Notes: generated by a model not told the origin, from the sequence alone. DNA of 64,000 bases from Paenibacillus sonchi (GCF_016772475.1 NZ_CP068595.1:3100001-3164000); one strand, 5' to 3'. Counted from the stretch's first letter, positions 26,627-36,199 are shown. Program-made: numbers and translations.

Positions 26627-26879
26627 CACAGTTTTTTCTTTTATTATTGACTGAATTATTCCTATATAAACACTGGTGTTAGTTTTGTGTACAAAAACAT
26701 CTTGTCTATCCAGGATTTATATAGTAGTGTTATACATTAAATAACAATAATGTAGACTTATCCCCTTTTTTCTATCGCTTTATGTAAGGTATTAGTTATT
26801 CTTTATTTCTTCTTATGAGGCAGTTCACTATTCTTTCATTTGACCTTTGTTCAATTTCTAATAGAAGAGAGGGTTCATT

Positions 26880-27869
26880 GTGGTCCAGCCTATTCTGAAA
26901 GTTGAGGAATTGCACACCCATTTTTTTACTGAACGCGGCGAAGTGCCAGCAGTGGACGGAGTGGATTTATACATCAATCCGGGAGAAGTTCTGGGTGTGG
27001 TGGGCGAATCGGGCTGCGGCAAAAGCGTCACTTCGCTATCCATTCTGAAGCTCGTTCCTAATCCGCCGGGCAAGATCGTGAGCGGGCGTATTTTGCTGAA
27101 AGGCCAGGATATCGTACCGCTGAAAGAAAAAGAAATGCGCAACATCCGCGGCGATGCCGTGTCGATGATTTTTCAGGAGCCGATGACTTCCCTGAATCCG
27201 CTGTTTACTGTCGGCCAGCAAATCATAGAAACCGTCCGGCTGCACCGTGGCCTGTCCAAGAAGGATGCCCGGACCCATGCGGTGGACATGCTCCGCAAGG
27301 TCGGCATTCCCCGGCCGGAGGCCATCATCGATGAGTATCCGCATCAATTGTCGGGAGGCATGCGGCAGCGGGTGATGATTGCGATGTCGGTCTCCTGCAG
27401 CCCCGAGCTGCTCATTGCCGATGAGCCGACAACGGCGCTCGATGTTACGATCCAGGCGCAGATTCTTGACCTGATCCGCAAGCTGAACGAAGAGCAGGGA
27501 ACTGCCGTTATGCTGATCACCCATGATCTTGGGGTGGTGGCGGAAATGTGCCAGCGGGTTGCCGTAATGTATGCGGGCAAGGTGGTGGAGGAGGGCAGTG
27601 TGCGCGATATTTTCAAGAATCCGCTGCATCCTTACACCCGGGGGCTGATCCAGTCGGTGCCGAGAATGGGTGAAACCAGGGAGCGGCTGTATTCTATTCC
27701 CGGCAGTGTGCCGGCCCTGAGCACACAATTGCAGGGCTGCCGGTTCGCGCCGCGCTGCTCCCATGTGATGGAGCTCTGCCGGCAATCCCTTCCGCAGCTG
27801 AAGCTGCAGGAGGATAACCATAGCTGCAGATGCTGGCTGCATGATAGTCAACAGGAGGATGCGGTATGA
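26880..27869 (+). CDS. Peptide/nickel ABC transporter ATP-binding protein (DppD/OppD-like)
   Basis: A 329-residue ATPase. Walker A is [13 protein letters not shown], the signature [14 protein letters not shown], Walker [13 protein letters not shown], and the H-loop is ITHDLGVV. The C-terminal oligopeptide/dipeptide-specific extension ([16 protein letters not shown]) with its cysteines is present. The start is GTG with AGAAGAGAGGG upstream. Its stop overlaps the next gene (ATGA), so it is first in a five-gene peptide transport operon. Confidence 0.94.
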   Translation: MVQPILKVEELHTHFFTERGEVPAVDGVDLYINPGEVLGVVGESGCGKSVTSLSILKLVPNPPGKIVSGRILLKGQDIVPLKEKEMRNIRGDAVSMIFQEPMTSLNPLFTVGQQIIETVRLHRGLSKKDARTHAVDMLRKVGIPRPEAIIDEYPHQLSGGMRQRVMIAMSVSCSPELLIADEPTTALDVTIQAQILDLIRKLNEEQGTAVMLITHDLGVVAEMCQRVAVMYAGKVVEEGSVRDIFKNPLHPYTRGLIQSVPRMGETRERLYSIPGSVPALSTQLQGCRFAPRCSHVMELCRQSLPQLKLQEDNHSCRCWLHDSQQEDAV

Positions 27870-28858
27870 ATGATAGCCTGCTGGAGGTCAGGAACCTCAA
27901 AAAATATTATCCGGTTAACAAAGGTTTTTTCAACAAAACTCAAGCTTATATCAAAGCGGTTGATGACATATCCTTTTCAGTCAGGAAGGGTGAAACCTTT
28001 GGGCTTGTTGGAGAGAGCGGCTGCGGCAAATCAACGACCGGCCGTTCATTGCTTCGTCTGATCGAGCCTACGGCGGGGGAAGTCTGGTTTGAAGGCCGGG
28101 ATATCACGAAGCTGTCTATGGAGGACATGCGCAGGCAACGGCGGGAGATGCAGATTGTTTTCCAGGACCCGTTCTCTTCCCTCGACCCGCGGAATACCGT
28201 GCAGCGTATCCTGGAAGAGCCGATGATTGTGCATGGCGCAGGCAATGCGAAGGAGCGGCGGGCGGCTGTTGAACGGCTGGCCGATGTAGTGGGACTGGCC
28301 AAGGCGCATCTTCAGCGGTACCCGCATCAATTCTCCGGCGGCCAGCGCCAGCGGATCGGGATTGCCAGAGCGCTGGCGCTCCAGCCGAAGCTGATTATCG
28401 CTGATGAGCCTGTGTCTGCCCTTGATGTGTCTATCCAGTCCCAGGTCATTAATCTGATGCAGGATTTACAAAAAGAATTCGGACTAACTTACATATTCAT
28501 AGCCCATGACCTTAGTGTAGTGAAGCATATCTGCGACCGTGTTGCCGTGATGTACCTTGGGCGAATTGTGGAGATTACCGGTAAGAACAAGCTGTATGAC
28601 CAGCCGCACCATCCTTATACTCAAGCGCTGCTGTCAGCGGTTCCTGAACCTGATCCGGATATCCGCAAGGAGCGGGTCATTCTGCAGGGGGAAGTGCCGA
28701 GTCCGGCGAATGCGCCGGTAGGCTGTGCTTTTAATACCCGCTGCCCCCGGGTGATGGATGTCTGCCGCAGTACAAGACCTCCGCTGCTGGAAACCGGAGC
28801 CGGACATCTAACCGCATGTCATTTGTATGACGAAGAGAACCGTACCCATCTGGCTTAG
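27866..28858 (+). CDS. Peptide ABC transporter ATP-binding protein (DppF/OppF-like)
   Basis: A 330-residue ATPase, partner of the preceding subunit in the transporter heterodimer. Walker A is [13 protein letters not shown], the signature FSGGQRQRIGIARAL, Walker B LIIADEPVSALD, with the C-terminal extension CAFNTRCPRVMDVCRS. The start has AGGAGGATGCGGT and overlaps the DppD-like gene by four bases. A gap of 115 bases with no evident terminator leads to the binding-protein gene. Confidence 0.94.
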   Translation: MNDSLLEVRNLKKYYPVNKGFFNKTQAYIKAVDDISFSVRKGETFGLVGESGCGKSTTGRSLLRLIEPTAGEVWFEGRDITKLSMEDMRRQRREMQIVFQDPFSSLDPRNTVQRILEEPMIVHGAGNAKERRAAVERLADVVGLAKAHLQRYPHQFSGGQRQRIGIARALALQPKLIIADEPVSALDVSIQSQVINLMQDLQKEFGLTYIFIAHDLSVVKHICDRVAVMYLGRIVEITGKNKLYDQPHHPYTQALLSAVPEPDPDIRKERVILQGEVPSPANAPVGCAFNTRCPRVMDVCRSTRPPLLETGAGHLTACHLYDEENRTHLA

Positions 28859-28973
28859 TATGCAATGAGACTAATTCTGCAGGCAATCAATGGCCTTGGT
28901 ATATGGCAGCGCTTTGGCGCGACTCCATATAGAAGTTTTAACACTTTAACGAAAGAAGGGAGTTTTTCTAAAG

Positions 28974-30644
28974 ATGAAGAAATGGAGCAGTCTTGCACTG
29001 GCAGTAACGCTGGGGGCCGTTTTGACCTTAAGCGGCTGCGGAGGTGACAACAACAACAATGCCGGTACAGAAGCAACGGGTTCGAATGCAGCGGCAACCG
29101 CCGCACCGGAAAGCTCACCTGAAGCGGCGGCACAGCAGGATACCTTGATCCTGGGACGCGGCGGCGACTCGGCCTCGCTGGACCCGGCCATTGTGACCGA
29201 CGGTGAATCGCTTAAGATTGGCCATCAAGTGTTCGACTCTCTGCTGGAGTACAAACCCGGTACCTCCGAAGTACAAGCTTCACTTGCTGACAGCTGGGAA
29301 GTTTCTGCTGACGGTTTGACCTATACCTTCAAGCTGCATCCGGGTGTGAAGTTCCATGATGGAACGGATTTCAACGCCGAAGCGGTAGTGTTCAACTTCA
29401 CCCGCTGGAGCGATCCGGCAAGTGAATTCAAATTTGAAGGGGACTCCTTTGATTATTATGATTCCATGTTCGGTCCGGAGGGCAGCCGTGTGATCAAGGA
29501 AGTGAAGGCTGTGGATGCCACAACCGTACAATTTACTTTGAACCAGCCGCAGGCGCCATTCCTGCAGAATATTGCGATGACCTCCTTTGGGATTGCCAGT
29601 CCTGCTGCCATTAAGGAAAAGAAGGAGAACTTCAAGAATGAGCCTGTGGGCACCGGACCTTATGTGTTCAAGGAATGGAAGCGCAACGATTCCATTACAC
29701 TGGACAGGAATCCTAACTACTGGAAAGAAGGACTTCCTAAGCTGAACAAAATCATCGTTCGCTCTATTCCGGATAACTCGGCACGCTTCAACGCCTTGCA
29801 GAACGGCGAGATTGATCTGATGGAGGATCTGAGCCCGGATGATCTGTCCACGCTTGAAGGCAACACTGGACTGCAGAAGATTGAACGTCCGCCGTTCAAT
29901 GTGTCTTACCTCGGGTTCAACTTCAAACAGAAACCTTTTGACAATGTAAAAGTAAGACAGGCGCTGAACTATGCTGTCAATAAACAAGCTATTATCGATG
30001 CCTTCTTCTCGGGACAGGCCACTGCCGCTGTAAACCCGATGCCTCCATCACTGTGGGGCTACAACGATGCTGTGAAGGATTATGAATACGATCTGGATAA
30101 AGCCAAGGCACTTCTGGCCGAAGCCGGATATCCCGAGGGCCTCCCCGACCCGGTAACCCTGTATGCCATGCCTGTATCCCGTCCTTACATGCCTGACGGC
30201 AAGAAGGTTGCTGAAGCCATCCAAGCGGATTGGGAAAAAATCGGCGTAAAAACCGTTATTGAATCGCCGGAATGGGCGACTTACCTCGATGATACCAAAG
30301 CCGGAGAAAAAGATGATATCTACATGCTCGGCTGGACGGGCGACAATGGAGATCCGGATAACTTCCTCTACACCCTCCTGGATAAGGATGCTATTCCGGG
30401 AAACAACCGCAGCTTCTACGTAAATGAAGAACTGCATACCCTCCTGATCAATGCCCAGAAGGAAACGGATCAGGCCAAGCGTTCCGGTCTGTACAAGCAA
30501 GCCCAGGAAATTATCAAAGCGGACGCGCCTTGGATTCCACTGGTGCACACCACTCCGCTGCTGGCTGCAAAAGCAAACCTGAAAGGGTATGTTCCAGGTC
30601 CGACAGGTACGGAATATTATAGCGAAATTTACTTCGAACAGTAG
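28974..30644 (+). CDS. Peptide ABC transporter substrate-binding lipoprotein (DppA/OppA-like, SBP_bac_5)
   Basis: A 556-residue lipoprotein with the lipobox LSGCGGD (Cys22), a low-complexity Asn/Ala/Thr spacer, then a family 5 binding protein: GGDSASLDPAIVTDGESL, LADSWEVSADGLTYTFKLHP, VRQALNYAVNKQAIID and the typical GWTGDNGDPDNFLYTLL. It captures peptides outside the cell for the permeases that follow. GAAGGGAG lies ahead of the ATG with somewhat long spacing. Only 11 bases separate it from the first permease gene. The exact ligand (dipeptide, oligopeptide or other) cannot be read from the sequence. Confidence 0.94.
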   Translation: MKKWSSLALAVTLGAVLTLSGCGGDNNNNAGTEATGSNAAATAAPESSPEAAAQQDTLILGRGGDSASLDPAIVTDGESLKIGHQVFDSLLEYKPGTSEVQASLADSWEVSADGLTYTFKLHPGVKFHDGTDFNAEAVVFNFTRWSDPASEFKFEGDSFDYYDSMFGPEGSRVIKEVKAVDATTVQFTLNQPQAPFLQNIAMTSFGIASPAAIKEKKENFKNEPVGTGPYVFKEWKRNDSITLDRNPNYWKEGLPKLNKIIVRSIPDNSARFNALQNGEIDLMEDLSPDDLSTLEGNTGLQKIERPPFNVSYLGFNFKQKPFDNVKVRQALNYAVNKQAIIDAFFSGQATAAVNPMPPSLWGYNDAVKDYEYDLDKAKALLAEAGYPEGLPDPVTLYAMPVSRPYMPDGKKVAEAIQADWEKIGVKTVIESPEWATYLDDTKAGEKDDIYMLGWTGDNGDPDNFLYTLLDKDAIPGNNRSFYVNEELHTLLINAQKETDQAKRSGLYKQAQEIIKADAPWIPLVHTTPLLAAKANLKGYVPGPTGTEYYSEIYFEQ

Positions 30645-30655
30645 GTGAGCTGAAT

Positions 30656-31660
30656 TTGAACTCCTACCTATTAAAACGCATCATGGTATTGGTCCCTGTG
30701 CTGATCGGGATGACAATGATTGTTTTTTCCATTATTCATGCGATACCGGGTGATCCGGCGGAGACGATTCTGGGCCAAAAAGCTACAGAGCAGTCCAAGC
30801 AGGCGCTGCGGGAGCAGCTTGGACTGGACAAGCCATGGCTGCAGCAGTATTTCAATTATATGGGGGATTTGCTGCAAGGAGATCTGGGAACCTCAATCCG
30901 CACCAAAACGCCGATTGCCAAAGAAATAATGCCTTACCTTGCCGCGACTCTGGAGCTGACGGCCGCCGCTATGCTGTTTGCAGCGTTTGTAGGTGTCAAT
31001 GCGGGGATTCTGAGCGCTTGGCGGCAAAATTCATGGTTCGACTATACGGCGATGATTATTGCTCTTGTTGGCGTCTCCATGCCGATCTTCTGGCTGGGGC
31101 TGATGGAGCAGCTGCTGTTCGCGCTGAAGCTGCATTGGCTTCCATCCATAGGGAGGATGGACCAGCGCAATCCGGTGGAGAGCATTACCAATCTCTATGT
31201 GATTGATACGATTATTGCTGGACAGTGGGGGCAATTGTGGACGGTTATCAAGCATTTAATCCTGCCAAGCATCGCGCTCGGAACCATCCCGATGGCGATT
31301 ATTGCCCGGATGACCCGTTCCAGCATGCTGGAGGTTATGAATTCCGACTATATCCGTACGGCAAAAGCCAAAGGCATGCCGCAATTCCTGGTCGTGTACA
31401 AACATGCGCTCAAGAACGCGCTGATTCCTGTGCTGACGGTAGTGGGCTTGCAGACAGGCGCTCTTCTTGGCGGAGCCGTGCTGACTGAGACAATCTTTGC
31501 TTGGCCGGGCGTAGGAAGATATATATATGAAGCGATCAGTTCCCGTGACTACCCGGTGATTCAGACGGGGATTCTGGTCATTGCCTTTATTTTTGTTGTG
31601 ATCAATCTGCTTGTGGATCTGCTCTACGCCGCTATCGATCCGCGCATCAATTACAAGTGA
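30656..31660 (+). CDS. Peptide ABC transporter permease (DppB/OppB-like)
   Basis: A 334-residue permease with six membrane helices. The N-terminus YLLKRIMVLVPVLIGMTMIV is typical of DppB, and the coupling EAA-like motif is YIRTAKAKGMPQFLVVYKHA. A TTG start at 30656 is preceded by AGGTGAG with normal spacing; no ATG fits the family N-terminus. It sits 11 bases after the binding-protein gene and close to the second permease. Confidence 0.92.
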   Translation: MNSYLLKRIMVLVPVLIGMTMIVFSIIHAIPGDPAETILGQKATEQSKQALREQLGLDKPWLQQYFNYMGDLLQGDLGTSIRTKTPIAKEIMPYLAATLELTAAAMLFAAFVGVNAGILSAWRQNSWFDYTAMIIALVGVSMPIFWLGLMEQLLFALKLHWLPSIGRMDQRNPVESITNLYVIDTIIAGQWGQLWTVIKHLILPSIALGTIPMAIIARMTRSSMLEVMNSDYIRTAKAKGMPQFLVVYKHALKNALIPVLTVVGLQTGALLGGAVLTETIFAWPGVGRYIYEAISSRDYPVIQTGILVIAFIFVVINLLVDLLYAAIDPRINYK

Positions 31661-31671
31661 GGGGTGAACCT

Positions 31672-32565
31672 ATGGGACAGGCATCAATTCATGTAACGCC
31701 CCCGAGTGTACCTGCCGACAAGGTTTCCGGACCTTGGCTCGATGCGTGGAAGGCCTTCCGCAGGAACAAGACGGCTATGCTCGGGTTATGCATTATCGTG
31801 TTTTTTGTGCTGATCGCTCTGCTGGCGCCGCTTATTGCCCCCTATGGATTCAAGGAGCAGGAGCTGGTCAACCGGCTGAAAGCGCCGTCAGCGGCTCATT
31901 GGTTCGGCACGGATGATCTGGGAAGAGATATGTTCACCCGTATCATTTACGGAGCGCGCATCTCGCTCTGGGTCGGTTTCTTTGCCGTCATTGGATCTAT
32001 TATTGCAGGTACATTTCTCGGCATCCTGGCGGGATTCTACGGCAAATGGATTGATATGCTGATTTCGCGCCTGTTCGATATTCTGCTTGCTTTTCCGAGT
32101 ATTCTGCTGGCGATTGCTATCGTGGCAATTCTGGGGCCCTCCCTGCAGAATGCGCTGTACGCCATTGCTATCGTAAACATCCCTACGTACGGCCGGCTTG
32201 TGCGGGCGAAGGTGCTCTCCCTGAAGTCGGAGGAGTACATTACGGCGGCAAGAGCGATCGGGATGACCAACACCCGTATTCTGCTTACCCATATCCTGCC
32301 GAACAGCCTGACGCCGATTATTGTGCAGGGTACACTCGGCATCGCCACGGCCATAATTGAAGCAGCCGCACTTGGCTTCCTTGGCCTCGGTGCCCAGCCG
32401 CCGGACCCGGAATGGGGCAAGATGCTCTCCGATTCACGGCAGTTTATTCAGAAGGCTCCTTGGACAGTGGTGTTCCCGGGGCTGTCCATTATGCTGACTG
32501 TCCTGGGTTTTAACCTCATGGGAGACGGCCTGCGGGATGTGCTTGATCCACGGATGAAGAATTAA
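31672..32565 (+). CDS. Peptide ABC transporter permease (DppC/OppC-like)
   Basis: A 297-residue permease. The N-terminal cytoplasmic stretch and first helix (RNKTAMLGLCIIVFFVLIAL) are followed by HWFGTDDLGRDMFTRIIYG, the classic DppC signature, and the coupling helix region EYITAARAIGMTNTRILLTH. The ATG at 31672 has GAGGGGTGAACCT upstream; a GTG at 31657 is less likely. It is last in the operon and is followed by a terminator. Confidence 0.93.
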   Translation: MGQASIHVTPPSVPADKVSGPWLDAWKAFRRNKTAMLGLCIIVFFVLIALLAPLIAPYGFKEQELVNRLKAPSAAHWFGTDDLGRDMFTRIIYGARISLWVGFFAVIGSIIAGTFLGILAGFYGKWIDMLISRLFDILLAFPSILLAIAIVAILGPSLQNALYAIAIVNIPTYGRLVRAKVLSLKSEEYITAARAIGMTNTRILLTHILPNSLTPIIVQGTLGIATAIIEAAALGFLGLGAQPPDPEWGKMLSDSRQFIQKAPWTVVFPGLSIMLTVLGFNLMGDGLRDVLDPRMKN

Positions 32566-32575
32566 GGTGTTCCGA

Positions 32576-32619
32576 AAAGTCCTTTAGGCATTCGCGTGAT
32601 GCCTAAAGGACTTTCTTTT
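32576..32619 (+). terminator. Terminator of the peptide transporter operon
   Basis: The stem AAGTCCTTTAGGCAT / ATGCCTAAAGGACTT around TCGCGTG is followed by a T-rich tail. Confidence 0.92.
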
Positions 32620-32801
32620 GTTAGATAGAAAATTAGACATTCATGCCACCCATTTTTATCTAAGCATATCGCATATTAACATCGGATATTAACTATACAT
32701 AACTAAATATAAACAAACATAACTAAACGTATAGTAAAACAAAAAAAGATATGCTAGAATATCACCTGAATATACAAGATACATAAATGGGAGGAATGGG
32801 A

Positions 32802-33581
32802 ATGTTCAAGAAATTAGCAGTGGTTATCATGGCTGCGCTGTTGGCAGTGGGTCTGTCAGCAATGCCTGAGAAGCAGGTGCAGGCGGCCAGCAAGACGGAG
32901 ATTATGGTGTCTGCCGCAGCGAGCCTGCAGGACAGTCTTGATAAGATTGCCGTTCTCTATGAGAAGCAGCATCCTGATATTGATCTTGTCTTCAACTACG
33001 GCGCTTCCGGTACTCTGCAGAAACAGATTGAGCAAGGCGCACCTGCTGACCTGTTCTTCTCGGCAGGTGGCAAGCAAATGACTGCTCTGGTCAATGGAGG
33101 ACTTGTTTCTGACCATAAAGAGCTATTGAAGAATCAACTGGTGCTGGTTGTTCCTTCGGACTCCAAAGCTTCCATTACAGCCATTACACAGCTTACGGAT
33201 AAAGGCTTCAAGAAAGTGGCTGTCGGACAGCCCGAATCGGTTCCGGCCGGCCAATATGCGCAGCAGTCATTGACAGGGAAGAAGGTATGGGATAAGCTGC
33301 AAAGCAAGCTGGTATTTGCCAAGGACGTGCGCCAGGTGCTCTCTTATGTAGAAACAGGGAATGCCGATGCCGGATTCGTCTACAAAACAGATGCCCTTAC
33401 CTCCGGCAAAGTAAAGATTGCGCTAACTGTGGGTGCCCATGTACACAAAGCAATCAATTATCCGGTCGGGATTGTGAAGGATTCCAAGCATACGGCGGAG
33501 GCCAAAGCCTTTTACAGCTACGTGCAAACGAAGGCGGCAAGCGATATCTTTACAAGCTATGGATTTAAGCTTGCTGAATAA
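32802..33581 (+). CDS. modA: Molybdate ABC transporter substrate-binding protein
   Basis: A 259-residue periplasmic-type binding protein with a signal peptide (FKKLAVVIMAALLAVGLSA, cleavage near QVQAASK). The ModA pattern is clear: VSAAASLQDSLDKIAVLYEK, FNYGASGTLQKQIEQGAPAD, VGQPESVPAGQYAQQSL and TGNADAGFVYKTDAL. It binds molybdate or tungstate. The ATG at 32802 has GGGAGG seven bases upstream; in-frame ATGs at 32787 and 32796 lie within that site. The next gene is the permease, 19 bases on. Confidence 0.95.
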   Translation: MFKKLAVVIMAALLAVGLSAMPEKQVQAASKTEIMVSAAASLQDSLDKIAVLYEKQHPDIDLVFNYGASGTLQKQIEQGAPADLFFSAGGKQMTALVNGGLVSDHKELLKNQLVLVVPSDSKASITAITQLTDKGFKKVAVGQPESVPAGQYAQQSLTGKKVWDKLQSKLVFAKDVRQVLSYVETGNADAGFVYKTDALTSGKVKIALTVGAHVHKAINYPVGIVKDSKHTAEAKAFYSYVQTKAASDIFTSYGFKLAE

Positions 33582-33600
33582 ATCAACGGGGTGAACCGGG

Positions 33601-34263
33601 ATGGAGATCAATTGGACCGATTTTTTCGCCCCGGTCTGGCTTTCGGTCAAGATCTCAGTCATAACCAGCATCATTGTTTTCCTGCTGGCGACCCTGGCAG
33701 CCAAGGCGATGGCGGGCCGGAGGTTTCCGGGCTACAGCCTGGTTGAAACGGTGCTGCTGCTCCCGCTGGTACTGCCGCCAACCGTGGTCGGATTTGTGCT
33801 GCTGGTGATTCTGGGCCGGCGGAGCTGGATCGGGAAGCTGTACGAGCAATTTACGGAGCATACGATCCTGTTCACCTGGGGGGCGGCAGTTATTGCTGCA
33901 GTTGTGGTTGCTTTCCCCCTCGTATACCGCACAGTGAAGGCGGGCTTTGAAGGTGTGGAGAAGGATCTGGAGGATGCAGCACGCGCACAGGGGGCCAGCG
34001 AGCTTCAGGTGCTTGCGTATGTAACGCTTCCACTGGCAGGCCGTTCGCTGGCAGCCGGTTACGTGCTCGGATTCGCCCGCGGGCTGGGGGAGTTCGGAGC
34101 CACTATTATGGTGGCCGGCAATATTCCCGGCCGGACGCAGACCGTCCCCACCGCTATTTACGTGGCCGTCGATGGCGGCAATATGACGCTGGCCTGGCTG
34201 TGGGTGTGTTCAATTATCGGCATCTCTGCACTCATGCTGATGTTCGTCAACCGCCGTTCCTGA
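33601..34263 (+). CDS. modB: Molybdate ABC transporter permease
   Basis: A 220-residue permease with about five helices. ModB features are PLVLPPTVVGFVLLVILG, the coupling motif DLEDAARAQGASELQVLAYV, and FARGLGEFGATIMVAGNIPG. ATCAACGGGGTGAACCGGG is the ribosome site region. A terminator follows 40 bases after the stop and no ATPase (ModC) gene follows or precedes, so the transporter must borrow or find its ATPase elsewhere. Confidence 0.95.
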   Translation: MEINWTDFFAPVWLSVKISVITSIIVFLLATLAAKAMAGRRFPGYSLVETVLLLPLVLPPTVVGFVLLVILGRRSWIGKLYEQFTEHTILFTWGAAVIAAVVVAFPLVYRTVKAGFEGVEKDLEDAARAQGASELQVLAYVTLPLAGRSLAAGYVLGFARGLGEFGATIMVAGNIPGRTQTVPTAIYVAVDGGNMTLAWLWVCSIIGISALMLMFVNRRS

Positions 34264-34302
34264 TTGTGGACTAATTTGGGATATATCCGTTTCAGCATAA
34301 GG

Positions 34303-34342
34303 GGCAGGACTCAGGCATTGGAAGACCTGAGTCCTGCTTTTT
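34303..34342 (+). terminator. Terminator after modB
   Basis: The stem GCAGGACTCAGG / CCTGAGTCCTGC is followed by TTTTTGC. Confidence 0.92.
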
Positions 34343-34434
34343 GCTGTGTTATCTATGCATGCCGGATTTTGTGAATTTTCGAACAAAGGTCCGGTTTCCT
34401 TCGTAATGTGATATGAAAGGGCGGGCAGAGGAAA

Positions 34435-35004
34435 ATGGTCACTGATAAGCAGCTCATCGAAGGATACCGGACAGGCAGGCGGGAAATGCTCGAACTACTG
34501 GTAGAGAGATACAAGGATGACTTGTACCGGTTCTGCCGCCACCTCACCCTAAATGCCCTGGAAGCGGAGGATTTGTTTCAGGAGGTGTGGGTGCGGGTAA
34601 TCCGCAAGCTGGATCGTTACGATCCGGAGCGGTCTATTAAGGCATGGCTGTTTCAGGTGACCCTGAATATGTACCGGGACAGCTACCGGAAATGGAAAAA
34701 GCTCTATGAACGTCTTACCGGAGAAGCCTCCTGCCGTGTTCCGCTTCTTGAGCTACGGGACGGGGCACCGCTGACGGAGGAGCAGATCCTGCGGAATGAA
34801 AGGTATGCCCGCTTGGAAGAAGGACTCCGCAAGCTGCCAAAGCGGTATTTGGGCCCGCTGGTGCTCTACTATTACGAGGAATTTAGTTATGAGGAGATCG
34901 GAAAAATGCTGGATATTCCTATAGGGACGGTCAAATCGAGGCTGAATCAGGGCAAAAAGCTGCTGCAGAAGGCTGTGGAGCCATGGAGGGAGGAGTACCG
35001 GTGA
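34435..35004 (+). CDS. ECF-type RNA polymerase sigma factor
   Basis: A 189-residue sigma-70 family factor. Region 2 is at about 10-80 (ERYKDDLYRFCRHLTLNALE, AEDLFQEVWVRVIRKLDRY) and region 4 at about 120-180 (LPKRYLGPLVLYYYEEFSYE, then MLDIPIGTVKSRLNQGKKLL). It directs RNA polymerase to a small regulon under an unknown signal. GGGCGGGCAGAGGAAA precedes the ATG. The stop overlaps a GTG start of a small membrane protein gene, the usual place for an anti-sigma factor. Confidence 0.93.
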   Translation: MVTDKQLIEGYRTGRREMLELLVERYKDDLYRFCRHLTLNALEAEDLFQEVWVRVIRKLDRYDPERSIKAWLFQVTLNMYRDSYRKWKKLYERLTGEASCRVPLLELRDGAPLTEEQILRNERYARLEEGLRKLPKRYLGPLVLYYYEEFSYEEIGKMLDIPIGTVKSRLNQGKKLLQKAVEPWREEYR

Positions 35005-35321
35005 AAGAAACGGAACGGGAAGATAAGCAGGAGAAGCTGCTGCGCGAGTATTATAGCGAATTGATGCCGGCTCCAGCGGGACTGCAGGCGGCAACCTTGC
35101 GGCGGATTCGCAGGAAAGAGGACATGAACAAAACGGCTGCGGCTCTGGCGGTATTGAGTGCACTGGTTCTGCTGCTGTTGTGGGGATGTCTGCTGAGCGG
35201 CCCGATACCCCTGCTCTGGAAGCTGACGCTTCTGCTCTCCTGTGGTGCAGCTCCGGCTGTTGCAGCAGGGGTAGTTGTGCTGTATATATCCGGCAGAGAA
35301 GCGGAAAGTACGCAAAGCTAA
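35001..35321 (+). CDS. Small membrane protein, candidate anti-sigma factor
   Basis: A 106-residue protein with a charged cytoplasmic N-terminus of about 45 residues (KETEREDKQEKLLREYYSEL, then APAGLQAATLRRIRRK) and two membrane helices (ALAVLSALVLLLLWGCLL and a second near residue 85). The position, coupled to the ECF sigma gene by a GTGA overlap, and the topology fit an anti-sigma factor. The zinc-binding HxxxCxxC motif of the common anti-sigma domain is absent. The GTG at 35001 has GGAGGGAGGAG upstream. Confidence 0.65.
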   Translation: MKETEREDKQEKLLREYYSELMPAPAGLQAATLRRIRRKEDMNKTAAALAVLSALVLLLLWGCLLSGPIPLLWKLTLLLSCGAAPAVAAGVVVLYISGREAESTQS

Positions 35322-35365
35322 ACGGAACGTGGAGAAGAGGTGTGCAAAGGGGGAAGGGGGATGAA

Positions 35366-35749
35366 ATGAGAAACTTCAAATACTTGGGCATGCTGGTATT
35401 CTGGATCATTACATCTGGCATGCTGACTTTTCTGGCTGTGGCAGGCTACTGGATGATTCCTTATATGGCTGATATGTTCAACGAGGACCGGGTCTGGTTT
35501 ACCATAACGGCGCTGGCAGTGCTGCTGTTTACGGGTTTATACGTGACTTTGGGAGTGTTCATTTACAAGGATTCTTCGCGCAAAAAGATGAACACATGGC
35601 TGTGGTTGACCGCTGTCTTCTATATTCCTAATTTTATGGGGGTTGTGCTGTATTTTTATGCCCGGCGGCGGCATAAGATTCCGGCTGCAAATGATATGCA
35701 CACACAAATATGCCCGCATTGCGGACATATTATACATGCTGGGGAGTGA
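35366..35749 (+). CDS. PLDc_N-like membrane protein with C-terminal zinc-ribbon motif
   Basis: A 127-residue protein with three hydrophobic helices (about 8-30, 45-68 and 80-98), in which the stretch TWLWLTAVFYIPNFMGVVLY followed by FYARRR resembles the PLDc_N module found at the start of cardiolipin synthases. A C-terminal CPHCGH knuckle could bind zinc, though only one CxxC pair is present. It has no catalytic phospholipase domain. GGGGGAAGGGGGATGAA precedes the ATG. It belongs to the sigma operon by spacing (44 bases before, 6 after). Confidence 0.7.
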   Translation: MRNFKYLGMLVFWIITSGMLTFLAVAGYWMIPYMADMFNEDRVWFTITALAVLLFTGLYVTLGVFIYKDSSRKKMNTWLWLTAVFYIPNFMGVVLYFYARRRHKIPAANDMHTQICPHCGHIIHAGE

Positions 35750-35755
35750 ACGGGG

Positions 35756-36154
35756 ATGGATAAACAATGGCGGAAACGGCTTCTGCTGGCATTAATAGTC
35801 GGATCTTTGCTGCTTGCGGGATGCGAGAAACAAGTGATGTACGTCGGTTCCAGTACACCGCATCAAATGAAGGCTTCTTATTGGCTGCTGTCCGGCACCG
35901 AGAAGAAAACGCTGAAGCTTAAAAAAGGAGATACACTTTATCTGAGCTATGCCTCCAAAGTAGAGAAGGGCGAGCTGTCGATGAAGCTGTATGATCCTGA
36001 CCATAAGCTGTTTAAGGAACTGGAGACGAACAAGAAAGGCGAGGAAGAAGTGGAGATACAGCAAACCGGCTCCTACAAGCTGGAGGTTGTAGGAGCCGGT
36101 GCGAAAGGAAGCTATAAGGTCAGCTATAAAACAAAAAAAGAGGATTCCGAGTAA
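35756..36154 (+). CDS. Small lipoprotein of unknown function
   Basis: A 132-residue lipoprotein: lipobox LLLAGCEKQ with Cys23 after a basic, hydrophobic leader. The mature part (about 110 residues) is rich in Lys and Glu and appears beta-stranded (TLKLKKGDTLYLSYASKVEK, GSYKLEVVGAGAKGSYKVSY), like a small extracellular beta sandwich. I know no family for it. The ribosome site is GGGGAGTGAACGGGG. It starts six bases after the PLDc_N-like gene and is last in the ECF operon, so it may sense or execute the envelope response. Confidence 0.7.
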   Translation: MDKQWRKRLLLALIVGSLLLAGCEKQVMYVGSSTPHQMKASYWLLSGTEKKTLKLKKGDTLYLSYASKVEKGELSMKLYDPDHKLFKELETNKKGEEEVEIQQTGSYKLEVVGAGAKGSYKVSYKTKKEDSE

Positions 36155-36199
36155 GCGGAGAAGAAAAGGCACAGGAAGAGGCTTAGGCCGCGTTAGAGC

